A stretch of DNA of 64,000 bases from Pedobacter nanyangensis (lineage in GTDB: Bacteria > Bacteroidota > Bacteroidia > Sphingobacteriales > Sphingobacteriaceae), in assembly GCF_003313505.1 (NCBI RefSeq), contig NZ_QMHO01000003.1:519464-583463 (forward strand), in the 5' to 3' direction. The position numbers and the translations under genes were made by a program. The notes under the pieces were generated by a model. It was not told the origin of the DNA, did not search any database, and worked only from the letters and a program-made list of their open reading frames with translations. Each line of letters begins with the position of its first letter. Position 1 is the stretch's first letter. Of this stretch, positions 18,226-26,349 are shown one piece after another.

Positions 18226-19218
18226 ATGAGCAAAAAGGTGTTGATTACGGGTGCGAGTGGATTTGTAGGCTATCACTTAATTGTTACCGCAATTGAGCAC
18301 GGCCTGGAGGTTTACGCTGCCGTTCGCCCAAACAGCAACACCACCCACCTTAAAGGATTGCATATCAATTACGTTCAACTGAATTTTAATGCGGTTGATG
18401 AATTAAAAGCCGAGCTCGAAGAAAAACAATACCACTATATTGTACATGCTGCTGGCACTACTAAAGCAAAAAACCAACAGGAATACAATAAGGTTAATGC
18501 CGGGTATAGCAGAAATTTAGCGCTAGCGGCCTCGTTGGTAAATTACAGGCTTGAAAAATTTGTATTTGTAAGCAGCTTGGCTGCTATTGGTCCAATTGCT
18601 GATTTTAACGCAAGCATTCACGACAATGCAATTGCCCAACCCATAACGCTATATGGAATGAGCAAAAAATTGGCAGAAGAACAACTCCATAAAATTGAGC
18701 GCCTGCCATTAATTACCGTGAGACCAACCGCAGTTTATGGCCCAAGGGAGAAAGACATTTTCATCCTTTTTAAAACCATTAACCAAGGGCTGGAGCCCTA
18801 TATTGGAAAATTTAACCAACAGTTGAGTTTCATTTATGTAAAGGACCTGGCAGAGATCATTATCCGTCTGCTAGAGTCGGAAATTGTACATAAAACCTAC
18901 AACATTACCGATGGTTTGACCTACGATAGATATGCTTTATCCGAGGGGCTGAAAAAAGCACTGCACAAAAAAACGCTAAAAGTGCACATCCCCTTGGGAA
19001 TCATCAAAGGTTTAGCTGGTTTTATGGACACCATTTATGCCAGAAGCAGCAAAACACCAACGTTAAACAAAGAAAAGATCAAGGAATTGACCGCTCCCAA
19101 TTGGGCCTGCAATATTGACAACTTGAAAAGAGACCTACAGTTTGAGCCTCAATATGATTTAGAGAAAGGCCTAGAGGAAACTGTAAAGTGGTACAAAGCG
19201 AACCATTGGTTAAAATAA
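18226..19218 (+). CDS. NAD(P)-dependent epimerase-like reductase, candidate 3-ketoceramide reductase (CerR-like)
   Basis: This 330-residue extended short-chain dehydrogenase has the cofactor fold ITGASGFVGYHL (GxxGxxG at 9-15), HAAGTTKAKNQ, a serine-rich VFVSSLAAIGP and the catalytic YGMSKK (tyrosine near 143). The C-terminal half is divergent from sugar epimerases. The third position after spt and the GNAT gene matches the ceramide reductase CerR in bacterial sphingolipid clusters, which reduces the 3-keto group after N-acylation. Reduction of 3-ketosphinganine itself is the alternative. Family is clear; the substrate is inferred. Confidence 0.78.
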   Translation: MSKKVLITGASGFVGYHLIVTAIEHGLEVYAAVRPNSNTTHLKGLHINYVQLNFNAVDELKAELEEKQYHYIVHAAGTTKAKNQQEYNKVNAGYSRNLALAASLVNYRLEKFVFVSSLAAIGPIADFNASIHDNAIAQPITLYGMSKKLAEEQLHKIERLPLITVRPTAVYGPREKDIFILFKTINQGLEPYIGKFNQQLSFIYVKDLAEIIIRLLESEIVHKTYNITDGLTYDRYALSEGLKKALHKKTLKVHIPLGIIKGLAGFMDTIYARSSKTPTLNKEKIKELTAPNWACNIDNLKRDLQFEPQYDLEKGLEETVKWYKANHWLK

Positions 19219-19353
19219 ACCAGGTTTTAAGATTTAGGAGCGGAGAGTTAAAAGTACAAAGTTGAGCGTAAAAGTTGAAAGTACGAGGTCTAAATACTAA
19301 GTACTCATTACTAAATATTAATAATAGATATAAACACATAATAAATAACAATA
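19219..19353. other. Short spacer with imperfect AAAGTTGAAAGTAC repeats
   Basis: The 135-bp gap contains AAAAGTACAAAGTTGAG, AAAAGTTGAAAGTACGAG and AATACTAAGTAC as related strings. A similar string occurs on the other strand just after ribH (about 11718-11750). No clear -7 box for the inositol-phosphate synthase gene was found, so it may be read from the spt transcript. Confidence 0.35.
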
Positions 19354-20667
19354 ATGAAAAAGCAAGTAGAAGGAGCTAATGGGAAATTAGGTATCATGAT
19401 GCCTGGCCTGGGTGCTGTAGCGACCACCATGATTGCTGGTGTAGTTGCTGCGAGAAGAGGCCTATCTAAACCTATTGGATCTTTAACACAAATGGGAACT
19501 ATCCGTGTTGGTAAAAGAACAGATAATAACGAGCCGTTAATTAAAGACTTTGTTCCCCTAGCAAAATTAGAAGACTTAGCATTTGGTGGTTGGGATGTGT
19601 ATGAAGATAATGTGTACGATGCTGCAATGAAAGCAAAGGTTATTGATGGACATCTTTTGTATGACATTAAAGATGAATTAGAAGCCATTAAACCTTACAA
19701 GGCTGCATTCGACAAAAACTATGTTAAAAACCTAGACGGAACCTACGTTAAAGAAGCTGCTACAAAATGGGATTTAGCTCAACAAGTCATTGAAGATATC
19801 AAAGACTTTAAAGCTAAAAACAATTGCGAGCGTATCGTATTGGTATGGTGCGGTTCTACTGAAATTTATCTAGAGCCAAGTGAAGTTCACCAAACCCTGG
19901 CAGCTTTTGAGCAAGGCCTAAAAGACAACAACCCGAATATTGCACCAAGTATGATTTATGCCTATGCCGCATTAAAATTAGGTTATGCTTACGCAAACGG
20001 GGCGCCTAACCTAACCGTAGATATTCCGGCCATGTTGGAGTTGGCTAAAGAAACCCAAACGCCGGTTGCTGGTAAAGATTTTAAAACTGGCCAAACTTTG
20101 ATGAAAACCGTACTGGCACCAGGCTTAATGGCTCGTTCATTAGGTGTGCGTGGCTGGTTCTCTGACAACATTTTAGGTAACCGCGATGGTTTGGTATTGG
20201 ATGACCCTGATAACTTCAAAACCAAGGAAGTATCTAAATTAGGCGTATTGGAAGATATCTTCAAACCAGAGCAAAACCCTGATCTGTATGGTGATATGTA
20301 CCACAAAATCCGTATCAACTACTATCCTCCACACGGCGATAACAAAGAGAGCTGGGATAACATCGATATCTTCGGATGGATGGGCTACAAAATGCAGATC
20401 AAGATCAACTTCTTGTGCCGCGACTCTATCTTAGCTGCCCCTATCGTTTTAGATTTGGCTTTATTCTCGGATTTGGCTAAACGTGCCGGCATGAGCGGTA
20501 TTCAAGAATGGTTATCATTCTATCTGAAATCTCCTCAAACCAAAGAAGGATTACGTCCAGAGAATGATATCTTCAAACAATTAGAAAAATTACATAATAC
20601 CTTGCGCTATTTCATGGGTGAAGAATTGATCACTCACTTAGGCCTTGATTATTACGAAGAAAACTAA
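19354..20667 (+). CDS. myo-Inositol-3-phosphate synthase
   Basis: The 437-residue NAD-dependent enzyme converts glucose 6-phosphate to inositol 3-phosphate. The N-terminal dinucleotide fold appears as IMMPGLGAVATTMIAGV (about 14-30). The family blocks WCGSTEIYLEP, TPVAGKDFKTGQT, LGVRGWFSDNILGNRDGLVL (catalytic-loop region) and FGWMGYKMQIKINF are present. The form is that of the MIPS found in Bacteroidota inositol-lipid clusters. It supplies the headgroup for the phosphatidyltransferase downstream. A 250-bp gap with a long inverted repeat and a new promoter separates it from pgpA. Confidence 0.94.
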   Translation: MKKQVEGANGKLGIMMPGLGAVATTMIAGVVAARRGLSKPIGSLTQMGTIRVGKRTDNNEPLIKDFVPLAKLEDLAFGGWDVYEDNVYDAAMKAKVIDGHLLYDIKDELEAIKPYKAAFDKNYVKNLDGTYVKEAATKWDLAQQVIEDIKDFKAKNNCERIVLVWCGSTEIYLEPSEVHQTLAAFEQGLKDNNPNIAPSMIYAYAALKLGYAYANGAPNLTVDIPAMLELAKETQTPVAGKDFKTGQTLMKTVLAPGLMARSLGVRGWFSDNILGNRDGLVLDDPDNFKTKEVSKLGVLEDIFKPEQNPDLYGDMYHKIRINYYPPHGDNKESWDNIDIFGWMGYKMQIKINFLCRDSILAAPIVLDLALFSDLAKRAGMSGIQEWLSFYLKSPQTKEGLRPENDIFKQLEKLHNTLRYFMGEELITHLGLDYYEEN

Positions 20668-20701
20668 TATAAAATAGGGAATTTACAGCCCTAGAATAAC
20701 C

Positions 20702-20764
20702 AAACTGTTTAAGCTGGGAGGGCAATTTTTCTCGGCGAAAGCAAGCCATCAGCTTAAACAGTTT
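20702..20764 (+). repeat. Long perfect inverted repeat after the inositol-phosphate synthase gene
   Basis: AAACTGTTTAAGCTG at 20702-20716 and CAGCTTAAACAGTTT at 20750-20764 are perfect 15-bp complements separated by 33 nt. GGC and GCC inside can extend the stem across an internal loop. It lies 34 bp after the stop codon. No T-run follows, so it is not a standard terminator; it may be a 3' stabilising hairpin or a regulatory structure. Confidence 0.75.
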
Positions 20765-20858
20765 AAACATAAATATTCTATTGTCTGCAAATTGTAATTT
20801 ACTACCTGACCTTGTAAAAAACAACTCGAGGAAACTGCCGATTTAAAAAAAGTTTCCA

Positions 20859-20866
20859 TAGTTTTG
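20859..20866 (+). promoter_or_regulatory. -7 box ahead of the pgpA-gtrA-DUF5686-PIPS operon
   Basis: TAGTTTTG matches TAnnTTTG and lies 51 nt before the GTG start of pgpA. It would allow the inositol-lipid genes to be transcribed independently of the sphingolipid genes. No clear -33 box is seen. Confidence 0.45.
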
Positions 20867-20917
20867 TGGTGTTAAAAGAAAGGAAAGTGAATTGCTTTAA
20901 CCCAAAGAAATTGAAAA

Positions 20918-21373
20918 GTGATATTTCACAAAATCATATCAACCAGCCTGGGAATTGGATATATAGGTAAAGGAGCTGGCACTTATGCTGCTATTTTTAC
21001 CTGCCTTTTATGGTACTTTTTTCTGGCTGGCCAATATGAACCGAAGCTTGCCCCCGCCTTAGTTACCTTGCTGATAACGCTACAGGGAATAAGGAGCGCA
21101 AACGAAGTAGAAATACTTTGGGGCAAAGACCATAACCGAGTGGTTATTGACGAGGTTGCAGGGATGTGCATCTCTCTACTTTTTATCCCAGTAACCATTG
21201 GATATGTAGCTGCTGGCTTAGTATTGTTCAGGTTTTTTGACATTATTAAACCACTAGGTATTAGGAAACTGGAAAAATGGCCAGGCGGTTGGGGCGTAAT
21301 GGCCGATGATGTTTTATCGGGCATTTATGCAAACATTGTCCTGCAAGCGATAATTTTCTTCAAGATATTTTAA
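20918..21373 (+). CDS. PgpA-type phosphatase, candidate phosphatidylinositol-phosphate phosphatase
   Basis: The 151-residue integral membrane protein has the PgpA N-terminal motif GIGYIGKGAGTYAA and the metal-binding VVIDEVAGM, followed by hydrophobic helices and KPLGIRKLEKWPGGWGVMADD near the end. PgpA normally dephosphorylates phosphatidylglycerophosphate. In Bacteroidota inositol-lipid clusters the homologue removes the phosphate from phosphatidylinositol phosphate, and this position between inositol-phosphate synthase and the phosphatidyltransferase supports that role. GTG at 20918 must be the start: an in-frame TGA lies immediately upstream and no ATG precedes the conserved motif. gtrA follows after 5 bp. 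Confidence 0.85.
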   Translation: MIFHKIISTSLGIGYIGKGAGTYAAIFTCLLWYFFLAGQYEPKLAPALVTLLITLQGIRSANEVEILWGKDHNRVVIDEVAGMCISLLFIPVTIGYVAAGLVLFRFFDIIKPLGIRKLEKWPGGWGVMADDVLSGIYANIVLQAIIFFKIF

Positions 21374-21378
21374 AGAAA

Positions 21379-21753
21379 ATGTTAACCTTTTTAAAAGCAC
21401 AGGCCTCCTCACTAACGGCAACGTTGGTTGATTATTTTACCACATGGTTTTGTGTAGGTTTTTTAGGGGTTTGGTATGTTGCAGGGAGTGTAACGGGAAC
21501 AGTTATTGGTGGCTGTGTAAACTTCTACATGGGGCGTAATTGGGTCTTTAACTCAACCGAGAAAGACATCAAGCCTCAAATTTTGAAGTATATTTTAGTG
21601 TGGTGCGGCAATCTTTTAATCGTAACCACAGGAGTTTACATCCTCACTCATTTTTTAGGCATTAACTATATGCTGTCAAAGATTCTCGTTTCTGGGTTAA
21701 TCGGTACCATTTACAATTACTTCATGCAGAAGCAATTCATTTTCACGCAGTAA
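21379..21753 (+). CDS. GtrA-family membrane protein
   Basis: The 124-residue protein has four predicted membrane helices and the GtrA features: ATLVDYFTTW in helix 1, GGCVNFYMGRNWVF after helix 2, and NYFMQKQFIF at the C-terminus. GtrA proteins are thought to flip lipid-linked sugars or other polyprenyl lipids across the inner membrane. Here it sits 5 bp after pgpA and 2 bp before the DUF5686 gene, inside an operon for phosphatidylinositol, so a role in moving an inositol lipid across the membrane is plausible but unproven. Confidence 0.85.
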   Translation: MLTFLKAQASSLTATLVDYFTTWFCVGFLGVWYVAGSVTGTVIGGCVNFYMGRNWVFNSTEKDIKPQILKYILVWCGNLLIVTTGVYILTHFLGINYMLSKILVSGLIGTIYNYFMQKQFIFTQ

Positions 21754-21755
21754 AA

Positions 21756-24314
21756 ATGAAAAAGACATATAAAATATTGATTTACGCACTGTTTTTTTGG
21801 GGTGCTACTGTAACAGGTGTATCATTGGCATTTGCCCAAAAAACTACCATCACAGGAACTGTTAGAGACGCCGTAACCAAGGAAACACTCCCTTACGTAT
21901 CGGTTTTTTTTAATGATACCCGCGTTGGTACACAAACCGATATTGACGGAAATTTCAAAATCAGTACCAACGAAGATTACAACCAGCTGAAGTTTAACTA
22001 CGTGGGCTATGAGGTTTTGGTAAAGAACATTGTAGTGGGGCAAACCCAAAAAATAGATGTGCTTTTAAAATCCAATGCCCAGTCGTTAAATGAAGTGACC
22101 ATTATAGCCGGTAAAAAAAGATACTCGAACAAGAACAATCCGGCAGTTGAACTCATTAGGCAGGTCATTGAGCATAAAGATGCCAACCAGCCTAAAGCTT
22201 ACGAAACGGTACAGTACAAGGAATACGAAAAGATGCTGTTCTCCATGAGCAATATCTCTGAGAAGTTTAAGAACAAAAGGATGTTCAGGAACTACCAATT
22301 CCTTTTTCAGGAGCAAGATTCTACCCAAATTGGCGGCAAAAATCTACTTCCAATTTATATACAGGAAAAACTGGCCAACCAGTATCTGAGCTTCTCCCCG
22401 GATAAAAGCAAAACTGTGGTACTGGCAGAAAAACAGGTGCAGTTTGATAGCAGGTTTATTGACAACGAGGGCATGAAAGCCTATTTTGACAGGATGTACC
22501 AAAATATCAACATCTATGATAACAACATTTCTGTGATGAGTAACGATTTTTTGAGCCCTATCGCCAATTCGTCGCCAACCTTCTATAAGTTTTTCATTAC
22601 GGATACTTTAAAAAACCAAAGCCCTAATGTGATTGAACTTTCCTTTACGCCACGTAATAAGGGCGATATGTTGTTTGAAGGAAAGATATACATCACCATG
22701 GATGGCAATTATGCCGTACAAAGAGCATCATTTGGAGTTAACAAGAACATTAACCTTAACTTTGTTAGGGCACTGCAGATAGATTTAGATTTCGAAAAGA
22801 ATGTTGACAAGCGCTATTACCTGAGCAAGAGCAACCTCATTGCTGATTTCGGGATCAACAAAAACAAGGGCTTGGGCTTTACCGGCGAACGTAGTGTTAA
22901 CTACAAGGAATACCAAACCAATATCGAAATCCCCGATACGGTGTTCTCTGGCAAGAAAATTGAAGTACTTGCCGGTGCGGGAAAAAGATCCGATGATTTC
23001 TGGTTGAAAAACCGCTTGGATACCATTCCAGAAAAGCAACTTAAGATCTACAGCAATATAGATACCCTCCAAAACCTGCCTTCGTTTAAGCGCACCATGC
23101 AAATTGTAACTTTGCTTTTTGCAGGGTATCAAAACCTGGGGCCCTATGAAATTGGCCCTGTAAATACCTTTTATAGTTTTAACAACGTAGAGGGTTTCCG
23201 CTTGCGCTTGGGTGGGCGTACCACACCAGAGCTTAGCAAAAGATATTATTTTGAGAACTATGCTGCCTACGGATTTAAGGACGAAAAATGGAAGTTCTTC
23301 CTATCGGCCACCTATTCACTGAATAATAAATCCATTTACAAATTCCCACAAAACTATATCAGGGCAAGTTTCCAAAGAGACACCAAAATACCTGGGCAGG
23401 AACTACAGTTTGTGCAGGAAGACAACTTCTTATTGTCCTTTAAACGTGGTGTAAATGACATGTTGCTCTACAACGATTTTTACCGTATAGATTATGTGAA
23501 GGAGTTTGAAAATCGCTTCTCCTATGCTATTGGTTTTAAGAAATGGTCGCAAACGCCAGCTGGTGGCTTATATTACGCCGATGCGGGCAGTAACGCGTTC
23601 ATCAACAGGCTTACTACCAGCGAATTTAGTGTAAGTTTAAGATATGCTAAAAACGAAAAATTCTATCAGGGCAAAATATACCGCACACCAATTATCGACA
23701 GGTACCCCATCTATAATTTAAAATATACCATGGGCCTAAAAGGCCTTTTGGGTGGTGAATATAATTACCACAACATCATGGGTAGTGTAGATAAACGCTT
23801 TTATGTATCGCAATTAGGTTTTACCGATGTTCGCCTAGAAGCAGGCTATATTGCTGGTAAGTTGCCGTTTCCACTACTGGCAGTGCACCGTGCCAACCAA
23901 ACCTACGCCTATCAGCTCAACTCCTACAACCTCATGAACTTCCTTGAGTTTGTAAGCGACCACTATGCAAGTATAAATATTGACCATAGCTTTAACGGAT
24001 TTTTTCTAAATAAGATACCTTTGCTAAATAAATTGAAGCTGCGTGAGATCATATCGTTCAAAGCCATTTATGGAGGACTAAGAGATGAGAACAATCCCGA
24101 GAAAACCAATACCGGCATTTACAAAATGCCTACTTACGAAAACGGGATGCAAAGAACTTACTCATTAAACAAAGAACCTTATATGGAGGGCAGCGTTGGT
24201 TTAGGCAATATTTTCAAACTACTTAGGGTAGATTTGGTTAAAAGATTTAACTATCTTAATAACCCAGAGGTTTCTGAGTGGGGAATTAGAACGCGAGTTA
24301 AACTTGATTTTTAA
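21756..24314 (+). CDS. DUF5686 outer-membrane protein with carboxypeptidase-regulatory-like domain
   Basis: The 852-residue protein has a signal peptide (about 1-28, ending FAQ) and a CarboxypepD_reg-like beta-sandwich (about 32-115; ITGTVRDAVTKETLPYVSV, IDGNFKIST). A long DUF5686 region follows, with alternating beta strands and a terminal aromatic (TRVKLDF), as expected of an outer-membrane barrel. It has no TonB box or plug that I can recognise. It is encoded 2 bp after gtrA and 3 bp before the phosphatidyltransferase, in the middle of the inositol-lipid operon, which suggests a link to transport or placement of these lipids. Function is unknown. Confidence 0.83.
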   Translation: MKKTYKILIYALFFWGATVTGVSLAFAQKTTITGTVRDAVTKETLPYVSVFFNDTRVGTQTDIDGNFKISTNEDYNQLKFNYVGYEVLVKNIVVGQTQKIDVLLKSNAQSLNEVTIIAGKKRYSNKNNPAVELIRQVIEHKDANQPKAYETVQYKEYEKMLFSMSNISEKFKNKRMFRNYQFLFQEQDSTQIGGKNLLPIYIQEKLANQYLSFSPDKSKTVVLAEKQVQFDSRFIDNEGMKAYFDRMYQNINIYDNNISVMSNDFLSPIANSSPTFYKFFITDTLKNQSPNVIELSFTPRNKGDMLFEGKIYITMDGNYAVQRASFGVNKNINLNFVRALQIDLDFEKNVDKRYYLSKSNLIADFGINKNKGLGFTGERSVNYKEYQTNIEIPDTVFSGKKIEVLAGAGKRSDDFWLKNRLDTIPEKQLKIYSNIDTLQNLPSFKRTMQIVTLLFAGYQNLGPYEIGPVNTFYSFNNVEGFRLRLGGRTTPELSKRYYFENYAAYGFKDEKWKFFLSATYSLNNKSIYKFPQNYIRASFQRDTKIPGQELQFVQEDNFLLSFKRGVNDMLLYNDFYRIDYVKEFENRFSYAIGFKKWSQTPAGGLYYADAGSNAFINRLTTSEFSVSLRYAKNEKFYQGKIYRTPIIDRYPIYNLKYTMGLKGLLGGEYNYHNIMGSVDKRFYVSQLGFTDVRLEAGYIAGKLPFPLLAVHRANQTYAYQLNSYNLMNFLEFVSDHYASINIDHSFNGFFLNKIPLLNKLKLREIISFKAIYGGLRDENNPEKTNTGIYKMPTYENGMQRTYSLNKEPYMEGSVGLGNIFKLLRVDLVKRFNYLNNPEVSEWGIRTRVKLDF

Positions 24315-24317
24315 AAG

Positions 24318-25601
24318 ATGAAGCTAAGAGATAACCTTCAACAAGGTATTTATAAAGTAATCAATCCTTTTGTAAAAGGACTGATCAAAATTGGTCTTAC
24401 CCCAAACATGGTAACCACCATTGGTTTGATCTTAAACATTGGTGTAGCTGTTATTTTTATTATTGGGGCCGAGAAAGCGAACCGTGGAGAATTGGAATAT
24501 GTGGGCTGGGCAGGTGCATTGGTTCTTTTTGCAGGCCTATTTGACATGCTTGACGGTCAAGTAGCTCGCTTGGGCAATATGAGCTCGAAATTTGGTGCTC
24601 TGTACGATTCTGTATTAGATCGTTACAGCGAAATGGTGATGTTTTTGGGCATCTGCTACTATCTCGTTTCGCACCACTACTTTTTAAGTTCGCTATTTGC
24701 TTTCATTGCCTTGATAGGCTCAATGATGGTAAGTTACACCCGGGCCCGGGCCGAAGGTTTAGGTGTGGAGTGCAAAGGTGGTTTAATGCAGCGCCCAGAG
24801 CGCGTGGTAACCATCGGCGTTTTTGCTATTGCCTGCGGTATTGCCTACAACTTTTTAGGTGGCGATTATAAGGTTTTCGTTCCCGGAATCAAATTTCATG
24901 TATTTGAAACCATGAGCATTTTTACCCTCCCTATCGCCATTATGGCCATAATGACCAACATTACCGCGGTGAACAGGCTAAGAGATGCCAAAAAAGCCCT
25001 GGATGCGCAGGATTTTATTAAAGCCAACCAGAACAAAGCGGCATTGGTAGCCGCAATGATCTTGTTTAGTGGCTTAGCTTTGGGTAACCCAACCGCTTTA
25101 AAAGCACAACAGGACAGCGACCCCTCACCACTTGCTTTTCCTACACCCAAAAACATCGACAATCAGTTGTTTTATGTACAGCGAGACCCCAATATCAATA
25201 CCATTATCTGCCAATTAAATTTGGACGATGACGGCCAACCAAACAAGGAAAAGCCCGTAAATGTATTTTGGATGCGCTATGCTGATAAAGAAGGAAAGAA
25301 AGACCTGAACTACATCCAGCGCAAATTTGCCTATGGCATACAAACCAAAGACATTGGCAATGGAAACTTCGAATTGCGCTTTGTATCATACAAAAAATTC
25401 CCTTTGCTGCTCACCAAATCTGCAATAGATAAAAAATATCATGTTTATGTAACGGCCAACAACAAAAAGATTTTGTTGGACAGGATTTTTTTGAGGATTG
25501 AAGGCGGTTCGTTCTGGATACCGAACGTTAAATATGTTGAATTGAGAGGTTACGATGCCAGCAACCCCAGCAAGGCCGTAACCGAAAGAATAAAAGTGTA
25601 A
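24318..25601 (+). CDS. CDP-alcohol phosphatidyltransferase (phosphatidylinositol-phosphate synthase) fused to DUF4833
   Basis: The 427-residue protein joins two units. Residues 1 to about 235 form a multi-helix CDP-alcohol phosphotransferase with a complete D-x2-DG-x2-AR-x8-G-x3-D-x3-D motif (D76, D79, G80, A83, R84, G93, D97, D101). Next to inositol-phosphate synthase it should join CDP-diacylglycerol and inositol phosphate. A charged linker follows, then a signal-like helix at about 239-262 (ALVAAMILFSGLALG) ending in a KAQQ processing-like site, and a soluble DUF4833-type domain to 427 (NVFWMRYADKEG, DLNYIQRKFAYG, VELRGYDAS). The second helix looks like an absorbed signal peptide, so the domain is probably periplasmic. 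No stop or frameshift is visible at the junction. Confidence 0.87.
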   Translation: MKLRDNLQQGIYKVINPFVKGLIKIGLTPNMVTTIGLILNIGVAVIFIIGAEKANRGELEYVGWAGALVLFAGLFDMLDGQVARLGNMSSKFGALYDSVLDRYSEMVMFLGICYYLVSHHYFLSSLFAFIALIGSMMVSYTRARAEGLGVECKGGLMQRPERVVTIGVFAIACGIAYNFLGGDYKVFVPGIKFHVFETMSIFTLPIAIMAIMTNITAVNRLRDAKKALDAQDFIKANQNKAALVAAMILFSGLALGNPTALKAQQDSDPSPLAFPTPKNIDNQLFYVQRDPNINTIICQLNLDDDGQPNKEKPVNVFWMRYADKEGKKDLNYIQRKFAYGIQTKDIGNGNFELRFVSYKKFPLLLTKSAIDKKYHVYVTANNKKILLDRIFLRIEGGSFWIPNVKYVELRGYDASNPSKAVTERIKV

Positions 25602-25605
25602 GATC

Positions 25606-26235
25606 ATGGCAAAGAATTTTATCTCAAACTCTAAGGAATCCGTTAGGATGTTTAAGAGCGACTTGCTAGAGCCGCTTTCGAAAGTAAAATATTATGTGCC
25701 CTTGCTTATTTACGTGCCTTTGATTTTTTTCTTGGCATGGAAAGCACTCTTTGACGTAAATACGCCTGTGTTGGAATTTTTCGGATGGCTTGCTTTTGGC
25801 CTGTTCATTTGGACCATTACCGAATATGTGCTACACCGTTGGATTTTCCATTTTTACCCAACAAGTAGCTGGGGCAAACGCATCCATTTCATTTTCCATG
25901 GTGTACATCACGATTATCCCAATGATGCCAACCGTTTGGTAATGCCCCCGTCGGCAAGCATTCCGTTGGCACTAGGTTTTTATTTTCTATTCGATTGGCT
26001 TTTACCCGATACTAAAGTTTATGCTTTCTTTATTGGCTTTATTGGCGGCTACCTGTTTTACGATATGGTGCATTATGCCCTTCATCATGCCAATTTCAAA
26101 AGTGGATTTTGGAAAACATTGAAACATCACCACATGTTACATCACTATCAGGATGCCTCCAAAGGTTTTGGGGTAAGCTGGATGTTTTGGGATGGTATAT
26201 TCAGATCGGGATTTGAGAAGAATAAACAGCAATAA
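25606..26235 (+). CDS. Fatty-acid 2-hydroxylase-like sterol desaturase family protein
   Basis: This 209-residue di-iron membrane enzyme has four or more hydrophobic helices and the histidine clusters of the family: EYVLHRWIFHF, FHGVHHDYP, HYALHHANF and KHHHMLHHY. Spacing and the YDMVHYALHH block resemble FA2H/Scs7, which hydroxylate the acyl chain of ceramides at C2. Sphingobacteriaceae ceramides are known to carry 2-hydroxy iso-fatty acids, so the role fits the operon. It starts 4 bp after the phosphatidyltransferase gene. Carotenoid hydroxylases share the fold, but the context favours ceramide. Confidence 0.85.
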   Translation: MAKNFISNSKESVRMFKSDLLEPLSKVKYYVPLLIYVPLIFFLAWKALFDVNTPVLEFFGWLAFGLFIWTITEYVLHRWIFHFYPTSSWGKRIHFIFHGVHHDYPNDANRLVMPPSASIPLALGFYFLFDWLLPDTKVYAFFIGFIGGYLFYDMVHYALHHANFKSGFWKTLKHHHMLHHYQDASKGFGVSWMFWDGIFRSGFEKNKQQ

Positions 26236-26249
26236 ACTTTGGCCTTTTT

Positions 26250-26329
26250 CGTCATTGCGAGGCACAAAGCAATCTTACAACGATTTACAATACAATTATT
26301 TTGAGATTGCTTTGTCCCTCGCAATGACG
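26250..26329. repeat. REP-like inverted repeat
   Basis: CGTCATTGCGAGG plus CACAAAGCAATCT at 26250-26275 is mirrored by AGATTGCTTTGT plus CCCTCGCAATGACG at 26304-26329. The long imperfect hairpin fills the 114-bp gap between the hydroxylase gene and the PAP2 gene. A related, less symmetric copy is at 31101-31170. As a stable mRNA hairpin inside a probable operon it could uncouple expression of the last two genes. Confidence 0.8.
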
Positions 26330-26349
26330 GCATTTAATAGAAAAAAATA

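Noticed and set aside
25020..25110. A possible frameshift or lost stop between the phosphatidyltransferase and DUF4833
   Set aside because: The frame is continuous and the linker is charged and plausible. I keep it as a true fusion, with the error possibility noted in the finding.
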